Positions 1 to 6,956 of a DNA stretch of 22,401 bases are shown in pieces. The stretch's first letter is position 1. Each line of letters begins with the position of its first letter. Below the pieces are notes generated by a model. The model was not told the DNA's origin. It ran no database searches and saw only the letters and a program-made list of their open reading frames with translations. Source of the DNA: JAWXVD01 sp044425705 (GTDB taxonomy: Bacteria; Bacillota; Clostridia; Lachnospirales; Lachnospiraceae); contig JAWXVD010000049.1 in assembly GCA_044425705.1 (NCBI GenBank), positions 1-22,401 of the forward strand, written 5' to 3'. The position numbers were made by a program, and so were the translations under genes.

Positions 1-40
1 AGGAAATGAAAATTAGATACATTATATATATTGACATCAT

Positions 41-64
41 GGCTATCAATGATAGCTTTTTTTT
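41..64 (+). terminator. Rho-independent terminator of an upstream gene
   Basis: GCTATC (42-47 with the preceding G) pairs with GATAGC (51-56) around a three-base loop, followed at once by eight T residues (57-64). This is a compact intrinsic terminator. It probably ends a gene whose coding part lies before the window. Confidence 0.7.
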
Positions 65-493
65 ATGCCTAATGAGCTAACAAAAGTTTAAAATATGCAT
101 TTAAGCATAGGTGTGAGTGGGAGTATTTATAAAGAAATACAATCCGATACATACATTTGAACACTTACTTTTAAAACATAAAAATATCATTAGGATGAAA
201 TACGACAAAGTGAAATAGTTGATTTGCAATAAAATGAACCACTCCCCCATTCGATTTCAAACAGCCTTGAACTTATCAAATGGGATATATAAAAGTGAGA
301 AGAAAGAGAAATGTAATACAGTAATCAATCATTGGTAAAGTGATACACTTTTTGAATATTGGATATGAATAGTGCGTTTATTTGCGTGAGAAGTAAAAAA
401 ATAATACATATAGCATTCTGTGTCATGCTGTTAGTTGGTGTTAGGAAAAGCATAAATTGTTTAGAATAACACTAATAGCTTTACAGATAACAC
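65..493. other. Non-coding region upstream of the agr block
   Basis: I see no convincing gene in this AT-rich stretch of about 430 bases. It contains a weak 6-bp hairpin followed by T residues (337-353). Near its right end, TTAG motifs start at 431, 441 and 461, two of them as TGTTAG and the third as TGTTTAG, in steps of 10 and 20 bases. These may be a regulator site for the genes that follow. No good -35/-10 pair was identified. Confidence 0.5.
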
Positions 494-507
494 AAGGAGT
501 AGAATGT

Positions 508-840
508 ATGAAGAGTGAATTGCAACCAATAGGAAAGAAAATCAGGCAATATAGAGAAGATGCAGATTTAAGCCAAGAAAAACTTGCAGAGCAGATTGGC
601 AGAAGTAAAAATTATATTTCAGAAATTGAAAGAGATATCAAAACCCCCAGCGTATCTACCTTTGTAGATATCTGTAATATTTTAAATGTTTCAGCAGACA
701 GTCTGTTGGAAGATGTTCTTCGCTGTGGATATGTGACTAGAGCTTCCGTTTTATCAGATATGATGGGAACTGTCACACCTAAAAAGCGAGAACAAATCTT
801 AAGCATAGTTGAGATATTACTAGAGGACAAGGAAGTCTAA
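508..840 (+). CDS. XRE-family helix-turn-helix regulator
   Basis: This 110-residue protein has a Cro/C1-type DNA-binding domain in about its first 65 residues: the IGKKIRQYREDADLSQEKLA helix-turn-helix start, then SKNYISEIERDIKTPSV, the typical recognition-helix and closing-helix pattern. The C-terminal 40 residues are charged and lack a recognisable enzyme domain, so it is probably a dimerising transcription regulator. An upstream in-frame ATG at 457 exists, but the ribosome-binding site AAGGAGT (494-500), seven bases before the ATG at 508, decides the start. It lies 32 bases before the LytTR regulator gene and is probably co-transcribed with it. Its target is not visible. Control of the agr genes or of the mobile element are the two obvious options. 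Confidence 0.85.
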   Translation: MKSELQPIGKKIRQYREDADLSQEKLAEQIGRSKNYISEIERDIKTPSVSTFVDICNILNVSADSLLEDVLRCGYVTRASVLSDMMGTVTPKKREQILSIVEILLEDKEV

Positions 841-872
841 GCACAGCAGATCAATATACGAGGGGGATGCAA

Positions 873-1598
873 ATGATAAAGATAGCCATATGTGATGATG
901 ATATACACATCACTTTTCAAATTGAGGATTTAATTCATGAATTTGAAAAGTTGAACGAGTTTGAAATAGAGGTATATTCTTCTGGTGAAGAACTCCTGCG
1001 AGGGATCAACGAACAGAATGAGAGGTATGATTTAATCTTCTTAGATGTAGAGATGGGTGTATTAAATGGGATTGATACAGCACATGAAATAAGGAAGCTG
1101 GATAAATACTGCTTGATAATTTATATTACAACATATGTTAAGTTTGCTCCAACAGCATTTGAAGTAAATGCTTTTCGCTTTTTGCCAAAACCAATTAATA
1201 AAGAGAAATTCAAAAAGTATTACAAGGCAGCTACAAATGAGATTGTGAAATCACCAAACCATTTTATGTATACGTTCAAACGAGAAAATTTCAAAATATT
1301 AATATCTGATATTATGTATTTTGAGAGTATGCAGCGACAAACATATATCTGTTTGAGTAATGGATCTCAAAAGCGTTGCTATTTGAAATTAAACGATGTG
1401 GAGAAACAGCTTGTAGACAGCGGAAGATTTTTCTATAGAATCACACAATCCTTACTGGTTAATCCTACATATGTTTATGCCTATATGCACGACAGAATTG
1501 TATTGAAAAATGGAGATGAAATGCAAATAGCAGTGAATAAGCGCGAAAAGGTAAAAGAACTTTTTTGCAAAATAAAAGGCGGTGAGATTATTGATTGA
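873..1598 (+). CDS. agrA: AgrA-like LytTR response regulator
   Basis: This 241-residue cytoplasmic response regulator has an N-terminal receiver domain with the acidic triad D8-D10, the phospho-acceptor D58 in LIFLDVEM, and K106 in FLPKPI. Its C-terminal half (about 135-235) is a LytTR DNA-binding domain with the usual IMYFES, QRQTYI and SLLVNPTYV signatures. The domain order and the neighbouring GHKL kinase, AgrD and AgrB genes match the AgrA role of activating agr transcription after peptide sensing. The ATG at 873 is preferred to the ATG at 867 because GAGGGGG (860-866) is then six bases upstream. The gene overlaps the kinase gene by a few bases, a sign of coupled translation. The family call is firm. 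The exact target promoter is unknown. Confidence 0.9.
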   Translation: MIKIAICDDDIHITFQIEDLIHEFEKLNEFEIEVYSSGEELLRGINEQNERYDLIFLDVEMGVLNGIDTAHEIRKLDKYCLIIYITTYVKFAPTAFEVNAFRFLPKPINKEKFKKYYKAATNEIVKSPNHFMYTFKRENFKILISDIMYFESMQRQTYICLSNGSQKRCYLKLNDVEKQLVDSGRFFYRITQSLLVNPTYVYAYMHDRIVLKNGDEMQIAVNKREKVKELFCKIKGGEIID

Positions 1599-2877
1599 AA
1601 TGCAGGATATTATTAATATTCTGATTAACATTGTGTTCACCTTAGTATCTGCTCAGATATTTTTGGATCTTTTTCTAGTGCAAAAACAAGTAAAGAATTA
1701 TCGTTGGATTCCAACTATTATGATATGTTTGTGGCAGATACTAATAGCGTTATATCCATATTCATTAGCGACAAATCTGACACTTAGTATAATATTAATA
1801 ACGTTTTTCGCTGTTTGCGTGTATGAGGGTAATACTGTTCTTAAGTGCAGTTTTTCTATATTGTATATTACGGTATGGATATTGGTACAATTCATTTTCA
1901 TGGTTGTGGATATTGATGTGTTACATTTAACTTTATATGGCTCAATTACGTCTAAAATACTGACAGTTATATTGATAATGTTGTTCAGATATATGAAAAG
2001 AACAAGTAGAATTACTAAGTATACGAATAGGTATATATGGATTATATTAGTAACTCCGGTTACAAGTTTATTAATCACCTACGTTATATTTAACTACAAT
2101 CTCAATGATATCACAACAGTAGATTTAAGGCTTTCAGCTGTATTAGTGGCGATTTTAGTTTTTACAAATGTAGTGGTTTTAAAAGTATACCAATTACTTA
2201 TCAGAGAATTCGAAATAAAGAGAAATCATAATCTGCTTGAACAACAAGTTGAATTAAGGAAAGAACATAGTCAAGAGATAGAACTTATGTTAAATAATAT
2301 CCGTAAAATTAATCATAATATTAAGCATAACTATCTAACCCTAAAAGGATATTTAGAGGAAAACAATATAACTGAGGCTAAACAATATTTAGAGGAAATG
2401 ATTAACGAAAGTATTGGAAAAGTTAGTATTTCTGATACGGGAAATATGGCAATTGATACAATTGTTAATGCTAAATATTTGAGGATGGTAGAACATAATA
2501 TATCGTTTAAACAAGATATCAATATTCCGGCAGCAATTCCATTTTTAGGTGTTGATTTAAGTATACTCATCGGAAACATTTTGGAAAATTCCATCGAGGC
2601 TAATTTACGAGTAGATGAGGACAAGCGGTATATTGAACTTTATATTACTTATGAAAATAACTACCTTATACTGACTTGTGTAAATTCTTTCAATGGACTT
2701 ATTGAAAAAACACCATCTGGAATAATTCAGACAATCAAAAAAGATAAGGTCAATCATGGTCTGGGATTGGAGTCGATACAGAGTATTTGCAATAAATATA
2801 GGGGAAAATCTCATGTTGAACATTCTAATGAAACATTTACTGTAAAAGCATTATTATTCATTAATTCACTGACATAA
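1591..2877 (+). CDS. agrC: AgrC-like membrane histidine kinase (GHKL ATPase domain)
   Basis: This protein of about 428 residues has an N-terminal half with roughly six hydrophobic segments (to about residue 205), as in AgrC peptide receptors. A coiled-coil linker, a dimerisation helix and a HATPase_c_5/GHKL domain follow, with the N-box LIGNILENSIEA and G-box NHGLGLES. It should bind the cyclic autoinducer at the membrane and phosphorylate the adjacent regulator. The start is uncertain: GTG 1582, TTG 1591 and ATG 1600 are all in frame. GGCGGTGAG (1578-1586) best fits TTG 1591. The histidine box reads NHNIKHNYL where most relatives have HDxxNxL or HDIKNHL, so the residue after the putative phospho-histidine (H242 in this numbering) is Asn rather than Asp. 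This is unusual and may affect signalling. Confidence 0.88.
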   Translation: MIEMQDIINILINIVFTLVSAQIFLDLFLVQKQVKNYRWIPTIMICLWQILIALYPYSLATNLTLSIILITFFAVCVYEGNTVLKCSFSILYITVWILVQFIFMVVDIDVLHLTLYGSITSKILTVILIMLFRYMKRTSRITKYTNRYIWIILVTPVTSLLITYVIFNYNLNDITTVDLRLSAVLVAILVFTNVVVLKVYQLLIREFEIKRNHNLLEQQVELRKEHSQEIELMLNNIRKINHNIKHNYLTLKGYLEENNITEAKQYLEEMINESIGKVSISDTGNMAIDTIVNAKYLRMVEHNISFKQDINIPAAIPFLGVDLSILIGNILENSIEANLRVDEDKRYIELYITYENNYLILTCVNSFNGLIEKTPSGIIQTIKKDKVNHGLGLESIQSICNKYRGKSHVEHSNETFTVKALLFINSLT

Positions 2878-2937
2878 ATTATGATAATACAAATAACATG
2901 CGAATTATGACATGAAAGAAGAAAAAATGGATATATG

Positions 2938-2946
2938 TGATACAAT
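2938..2946 (+). promoter_or_regulatory. Candidate extended -10 promoter for agrD-agrB
   Basis: TGATACAAT at 2938-2946 matches an extended -10 (TGn plus TACAAT), 28 bases before agrD. No good -35 hexamer lies 16-18 bases upstream, which would fit an activator-dependent promoter. The 96-base gap between agrC and agrD also suggests that agrDB has its own start. This is suggestive only. Confidence 0.35.
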
Positions 2947-2973
2947 TAACAAAAATTCAAAGGAGAGGTATGT

Positions 2974-3135
2974 ATGAAGAAAATTGTAAAAAGATTTATG
3001 AGAAAAGAAAATTTGTTTAATATGCTTTCACTTAGCATAATGGCAGTAAGTGTGTATGGAGCTAATACAAGATGTGTAGCTTTTTTCCATGATATTGAAA
3101 AGCCTAAATCCTTAGAATCGTTGAAGAAATACTAA
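2974..3135 (+). CDS. agrD: AgrD-like cyclic autoinducer pro-peptide
   Basis: This 53-residue peptide starts at ATG 2974, behind AGGAGAGG (2961-2968), and ends one base before agrB. It has an N-terminal amphipathic, basic part (MKKIVKRFMRKENLF), a central Cys-containing core (NTRCVAFF, C34) and an acidic or Pro-containing tail (HDIEKPKSL, residues 39-47). The tail aligns without gaps with the staphylococcal AgrD tail DEVEVPKEL, so the thiolactone ring is predicted to be C34 to F38 (CVAFF) with a short exocyclic N-terminal extension. AgrB should cleave after F38 and cyclise, and a second protease would trim the leader. The position between agrC and agrB supports the assignment. The exact N-terminus of the mature signal cannot be read from the sequence. 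Confidence 0.88.
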   Translation: MKKIVKRFMRKENLFNMLSLSIMAVSVYGANTRCVAFFHDIEKPKSLESLKKY

Positions 3136-3136
3136 T

Positions 3137-3700
3137 ATGGAAAATTTATATTCGTGGTTGACCAGATGGTTGATTAAAAATACAAATGGTTCAGAAAAAG
3201 AATATGAAATATATAAATATGGTTTCCAATCAGCGATAGAACAATTAGTTTTTATAACCACTTGCATAGCAGTAGCATTGTTCTTAAATTCGTTAGTAAC
3301 AATGCTATTGTTTTTGCTGGTTTTTTATCTGCTAAGACCATATATAGGCGGGTTTCATTTTAAGAAGTATATACATTGTTATATTTCGTCAGTGGCTGTT
3401 GCAATAGCAATTACTCAAGGATCCAAACTTATTACTACTAATCTTATGATATTTGCATTAATTGCGACACTAGTTTTACTAGTAAATGTTATATGTTCTT
3501 GTAACTCTATTGAAAAAAAAGATTATGTACATTATGTTAAAAAGGTTATATTACATTTATGCATTGTCTGGGTTTTGCTTTTGTGGTTTAACTATCATGA
3601 TATGATAAGAGGGGTTAATACAATAGCTGGTACGATTATAGTAGTTTGTACAACATCCTTGCGTTTTAAAGATTTTTGTCTTATTTCCAATAATAAATAA
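3137..3700 (+). CDS. agrB: AgrB-like accessory gene regulator peptidase
   Basis: This 187-residue integral membrane cysteine endopeptidase has about five or six hydrophobic segments. It carries the AgrB active-site pattern RPYIGGFH followed by HC, giving the catalytic pair H74 and C81, seven residues apart like H77/C84 of Staphylococcus aureus AgrB. It removes the C-terminal tail of the AgrD pro-peptide and forms the thiolactone. Its ATG is one base after the agrD stop and has no strong ribosome-binding site of its own, so translation is probably coupled to agrD. A terminator follows about 90 bases downstream, making this the last gene of the quorum-sensing block. Length and motifs are normal for the family. 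Confidence 0.92.
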   Translation: MENLYSWLTRWLIKNTNGSEKEYEIYKYGFQSAIEQLVFITTCIAVALFLNSLVTMLLFLLVFYLLRPYIGGFHFKKYIHCYISSVAVAIAITQGSKLITTNLMIFALIATLVLLVNVICSCNSIEKKDYVHYVKKVILHLCIVWVLLLWFNYHDMIRGVNTIAGTIIVVCTTSLRFKDFCLISNNK

Positions 3701-3787
3701 GAAAATTGTTTTTCATAACACAATAATATATAAAATAGAGGTAGGGCTTGATTGTAAATATCAAATTATTTGCCTGATGACATTTTA

Positions 3788-3826
3788 ACACCGTTCGTAT
3801 TTATATTTACGAGTGGTGTATTTTTA
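3788..3826 (+). terminator. Terminator after agrB
   Basis: ACACCGTTCGTA (3788-3799) pairs with TACGAGTGGTGT (3808-3819) over 12 bp including two G-T pairs, with an eight-base loop and the tail ATTTTTA. It separates the agr block from the next operon. Confidence 0.85.
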
Positions 3827-4026
3827 TGTATTCATCTGGAAGATGTTTTAAATAAGGTATTAAGTAATTCCAAATTAGAGTATCAATATTTTCTTCTTCA
3901 TCACAGAGTATTGGTATTGTTTTATTAAACACAATGGGAAACAAATATAAAAGTACATGCGCTACTTTGCTTTTTGTATGTTGTGCAGTTGAGTATTGGG
4001 ATCTTTTTTCTGTCAGGTGTTACAAG

Positions 4027-4055
4027 TTGACAATATACGTATATCCGTATATAAT
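4027..4055 (+). promoter_or_regulatory. Consensus sigma-A promoter with repeats in its spacer
   Basis: TTGACA (4027-4032), a 17-base spacer and TATAAT (4050-4055) form a perfect consensus promoter 38 bases before the small helix-turn-helix gene. The spacer holds the palindrome ATATACGTATAT (4033-4044) and a direct repeat of CGTATAT (4038-4044 and 4046-4052) that runs into the -10 box. A repressor bound there would block the polymerase. The adjacent small DNA-binding protein is a natural candidate. Confidence 0.85.
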
Positions 4056-4092
4056 AAAATTGTAAATATAATAAAGATTGGGGGAAAAGGCA

Positions 4093-4275
4093 ATGGATTT
4101 TAAGTCTGTAAAACAAGCAGCGGAAGAATGGGGGATATCGGAGAGGAGAATACAAAAACTATGTGAAGAAAATCGTATTGACGGCATAGCTAAATTTGGA
4201 AAAAGTTGGGCGATACCCCAAAATGCTAAAAAACCTGTAGACAAAAGAATTAACAATAAAGGAAATACAATATGA
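4093..4275 (+). CDS. Small excisionase-like helix-turn-helix protein (HTH_17 type)
   Basis: This 60-residue protein consists almost wholly of a MerR/Xis-like winged helix: SVKQAAEEWGISERRIQKLC, then ENRIDGIAKFGKSWAIPQNAKKP, the pattern of HTH_17 or AlpA-like domains. The ATG at 4093 follows a GGGGGAAAAGG purine run (4080-4090). A TTG at 4078 is also in frame but less likely. The stop overlaps the start of the response regulator (ATGA, 4272-4275), so it belongs to that operon. In Clostridia such small proteins often sit in front of two-component or ABC operons. Here it probably controls the promoter just upstream, which carries CGTATAT repeats. A role as an element excisionase is possible but no integrase is nearby. 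Confidence 0.8.
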   Translation: MDFKSVKQAAEEWGISERRIQKLCEENRIDGIAKFGKSWAIPQNAKKPVDKRINNKGNTI

Positions 4276-4964
4276 ATAAAATATTATTACTGGAAGATGA
4301 TATAAGCCTACTTGATGGATTAGATTATTCTTTAAATAAGAATGGTTTTGATGTGCATATTGTCCGTACTATCAAAGAAGCGAAATTACATTTAGGTCGA
4401 ATTGAAGAATACGATTTACTTATTCTTGATGTTACATTGCCAGACGGAACTGGTTTTGAAATTTGTGAAAGAGTACGAAAACAGAATACGCAGATACCTA
4501 TTATATTTCTTACTGCTTCCGATGAGGAAGTAAATATCATTCGAGGATTAGATTGTGGTGGAGATGACTATGTTACAAAACCTTTCAAGTTAGGAGAATT
4601 ATGTTCTCGCATTCGTGCCTTGCTTCGTAGAGCAGGAACACTGGAGCAAGATAATAAAAGTGTATTGGAATGTGGAGATATTTTAATTGATCTACTAGGA
4701 AGTAAGGTCATCTTAAATGAAAAAATTTTAGACTTGACAAGTGCAGAATATCGCCTACTTTGTTTGTTGGTAAGAAATGCAAACCGAGTTGTTTCAAGAA
4801 AGACTATTCTTAATGACTTGTGGGATGACGCAGGGAATTTTGTTGATGATAATACCTTGTCTGTCTATATTAGAAGACTTCGAGCAAAAATCGAAGATGA
4901 TGCTTCACATCCAAAACACTTAATAACTGTAAGGGGCTTCGGTTATCAATGGAAAGAGGTGTAG
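4272..4964 (+). CDS. OmpR/PhoB-family response regulator (BceR/VncR-like)
   Basis: This 230-residue regulator has a receiver domain (1-115) with acidic residues E8, D9 and D10, the phospho-site D53 in LLILDVTLPD, T81 and K103 in VTKPF. A C-terminal winged helix (about 130-228) ends in SVYIRRLRAKIEDD and GFGYQWK, as in OmpR-type DNA-binding domains. Its start overlaps the preceding small regulator and it runs directly into the sensor kinase gene. The linked ATPase and permease genes and the TNACA-N4-TGTAA operator at 6183-6196 indicate that it switches on the transporter in response to a cell-envelope-active peptide, as BceR- and VncR-type systems do. The inducing substance is not known. Confidence 0.92.
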   Translation: MNKILLLEDDISLLDGLDYSLNKNGFDVHIVRTIKEAKLHLGRIEEYDLLILDVTLPDGTGFEICERVRKQNTQIPIIFLTASDEEVNIIRGLDCGGDDYVTKPFKLGELCSRIRALLRRAGTLEQDNKSVLECGDILIDLLGSKVILNEKILDLTSAEYRLLCLLVRNANRVVSRKTILNDLWDDAGNFVDDNTLSVYIRRLRAKIEDDASHPKHLITVRGFGYQWKEV

Positions 4965-4966
4965 GT

Positions 4967-6196
4967 ATGACTTTTTATCATGACAAACAAGTAAAAGTAT
5001 ATTTGATGTTTATTTTTTTCTGTTCTGTTTTAGTTTTAGTCGGTATGATATTTGTCAGTCAAAATCATGTATCGGTTGCAAAATCCATTTTTTTAGAACA
5101 TGATACAGCTGTTGTATCAGCTCTCTTAGAGCAAGGTGTTTCTGAAGAAATAATTGTAAATGCTATTTCTAACACAACTATCAGCAAAGACGGTACAGAG
5201 TTATTAAACATGATTGGAATAAGTGAAGATACCACTAATAGCTTGTTTCCGTTTCTTTCACAATTTGAAAATCATGCTTTTCGTAACGCATTAATTGTTT
5301 CTACGATACTTATTGTTATTTTATGTACAGGAACATTCTTCTTTCTTTGGAAAAGAAATAGATTATATTTACAAGCACAAAACATTATCGAGTGCTATAT
5401 TAACGGTGATTATACCAACCATTTACCACAGAATAGCGAGGGGGAAATTTATCATCTATTTTCTTCCATTGAACAACTTGCTACTATGTTGCAATCAAAA
5501 AATGAAACAGAATATAAGACAAAAGAATTTTTGAAAAATACAATTTCTGACATTTCACATCAGCTAAAAACTCCATTAGCTGCACTTACTATGTATCAAG
5601 AAATTATTGAAACCGAGCCGGATAACGAAGTAACTGTAAAAGAGTTTTCAAAGAAAATTGATACAGCACTAAAACGAATAGAACAACTCATTCAATCTAT
5701 GTTGAAAATCACACGATTAGATACTGGAAATATTGTTTTTGATAAAAAGCTATACCTTGTGCATGAGGTTGTTAAAAATGCAGTTAATGAACTTACGACA
5801 AGAGCAAAAAATGAAAACAAGCAAATTGTAATAGATGGAGATTCAAAACAGTCATTTATGTGTGACAAAGATTGGACAAGTGAAGCCATTGGTAATATTG
5901 TTAAAAATGCTTTAGATCATACCACAACAGGGGGAATTGTCCGTATCACATGGGAAAACTCACCTAATATGTTTCGGATTTATATTTATGATAATGGAAA
6001 GGGTATAGCACAGGAAGATATACACCACATTTTTAAACGTTTTTATCGTAGCAAGCATTCTCTTGATACACAAGGGATTGGTTTAGGGTTACCACTTGCA
6101 AAATGTATTGTAGAGGGACAAGACGGTCTGATTTCTGTATATAGCACAATTCATGAGGGAACCACATTTACACTTTCTTTTCTTACAAAACTGTAA
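4967..6196 (+). CDS. Membrane sensor histidine kinase (VncS-like)
   Basis: This 409-residue kinase has two membrane segments (about residues 13-31 and 108-128) enclosing an extracellular region of about 75 residues. A HAMP-like linker follows, then the HisKA motif ISDISHQLKTPL with phospho-histidine H198, and a catalytic domain with the N-box IGNIVKNALDHT, G1 DNGKGI, F-box IFKRFYRS and G2 GIGLGLPLA. The extracellular loop suggests direct ligand sensing, unlike the loop-less BceS kinases. The ATG at 4967 with AGAGG (4955-4959) is preferred to the ATG at 4949, which lies inside the regulator gene. The gene partners the adjacent regulator. The last codons overlap the operator of the transporter genes. 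Confidence 0.9.
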   Translation: MTFYHDKQVKVYLMFIFFCSVLVLVGMIFVSQNHVSVAKSIFLEHDTAVVSALLEQGVSEEIIVNAISNTTISKDGTELLNMIGISEDTTNSLFPFLSQFENHAFRNALIVSTILIVILCTGTFFFLWKRNRLYLQAQNIIECYINGDYTNHLPQNSEGEIYHLFSSIEQLATMLQSKNETEYKTKEFLKNTISDISHQLKTPLAALTMYQEIIETEPDNEVTVKEFSKKIDTALKRIEQLIQSMLKITRLDTGNIVFDKKLYLVHEVVKNAVNELTTRAKNENKQIVIDGDSKQSFMCDKDWTSEAIGNIVKNALDHTTTGGIVRITWENSPNMFRIYIYDNGKGIAQEDIHHIFKRFYRSKHSLDTQGIGLGLPLAKCIVEGQDGLISVYSTIHEGTTFTLSFLTKL

Positions 6197-6219
6197 GGTC
6201 AATTTCATCAGATTGTAAG
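6183..6219 (+). promoter_or_regulatory. BceR-type operator overlapping the kinase stop codon
   Basis: TTACA (6183-6187), AAAC, TGTAA (6192-6196) exactly fits TNACA-N4-TGTAA, the pattern reported for BceR-like regulators. The second TGTAAG (6214-6219) repeats the first TGTAAG (6192-6197) at a distance of 22 bases, two helical turns. The site lies just upstream of the transporter promoter, and its TAA is the kinase stop codon. It is therefore the likely binding site of the neighbouring response regulator. Confidence 0.7.
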
Positions 6220-6235
6220 CCGAATTTGTTATAAT
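6207..6235 (+). promoter_or_regulatory. Activator-dependent promoter of the transporter genes
   Basis: TATAAT at 6230-6235 is a perfect -10 box, preceded by TTG one base upstream. The -35 position (6207-6212, ATCAGA) is poor, which fits a promoter that needs the regulator bound at the adjacent operator. It lies 25 bases before the ATPase start codon. Confidence 0.65.
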
Positions 6236-6260
6236 GAGGAAAAAGGAGGTCATAAACCCT

Positions 6261-6956
6261 ATGAAGATTTTAAGAGTAGAAAATTTATGTAAAACCTATG
6301 GAACAGGAGCTACAAAAGTAGATGCCTTAAAGAACGTGTCCTTTTCTCTTGAAAAAGGCGAGTTTGCAGCTATAGTTGGTGAGTCAGGCTCTGGAAAAAG
6401 CACATTACTGAATTGCTTAGGAGCATTGGATACCCCAACATTAGGTTCTATCTTGATTGACGAACAAAACCTTTTTTCTATGAAGGAAGAAAAAAGGACA
6501 ATTTTCAGACGGAGAAATATTGGTTTTATTTTTCAGTCATTTCAGCTTGTTTCAGAACTCAATGTAGAACAAAATATTATCTTTCCTTTATTGTTGGATT
6601 ATCGTAAGCCCGACTCTAAAGAGGTAGATGAAATTTTAGAACTTCTTGGTCTTACAGACCGTCGATACCATTTACCAACTCAGTTATCCGGAGGAGAACA
6701 ACAACGAGTAGCCATTGGCAGAGCTTTAATTACAAAACCAAAATTGATTTTAGCCGACGAACCGACAGGAAACCTCGATAGTAAAAATAGTCAAGATGTT
6801 ATGGATATGCTTATGAATGCTTCTAAACATTTTAGACAGACAATTTTAATGATTACTCACAATAATAATTTAACTGCTTCAGTAGATAGAGTTTTTCGAG
6901 TAAGTGATGGAATACTTACGGATTTGGGAGGAACAACTGATGAGAAACTATCTTAA
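6261..6956 (+). CDS. ABC transporter ATPase (LolD/MacB/BceA-like)
   Basis: This 231-residue ATP-binding subunit carries Walker A GESGSGKST (40-48), the Q-loop FIFQSFQLV (89-97), the signature LSGGEQQRVAIGRAL (142-156), Walker B LILADEPTGNLD (162-173) and the switch histidine H200. The ADEPTGNLD form is typical of ATPases that work with FtsX/MacB-type permeases. These extract or sense amphipathic molecules at the membrane rather than move solutes by alternating access. AAGGAGGT (6243-6250) places the start at ATG 6261. It overlaps the permease gene by 17 bases. With the upstream two-component system it forms a probable antimicrobial-peptide resistance module, and it could give self-protection against the peptide encoded downstream. 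Confidence 0.93.
   Translation: MKILRVENLCKTYGTGATKVDALKNVSFSLEKGEFAAIVGESGSGKSTLLNCLGALDTPTLGSILIDEQNLFSMKEEKRTIFRRRNIGFIFQSFQLVSELNVEQNIIFPLLLDYRKPDSKEVDEILELLGLTDRRYHLPTQLSGGEQQRVAIGRALITKPKLILADEPTGNLDSKNSQDVMDMLMNASKHFRQTILMITHNNNLTASVDRVFRVSDGILTDLGGTTDEKLS

Noticed and set aside
31..36. TTGACA as a promoter at the left edge
   Set aside because: It lies just before the terminator hairpin at 41-64 with no -10 box, so it would make no useful transcript.
1698..2823. Long open frames on the minus strand under the kinase and other genes
   Set aside because: They overlap well-supported genes on the plus strand, show no domains and lack ribosome-binding sites; they are shadows of AT-rich coding sequence.
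3933..4064. 43-codon open frame with four or five Cys upstream of the helix-turn-helix gene
   Set aside because: It has no ribosome-binding site and runs straight through the consensus promoter at 4027-4055, so it is very unlikely to be translated.
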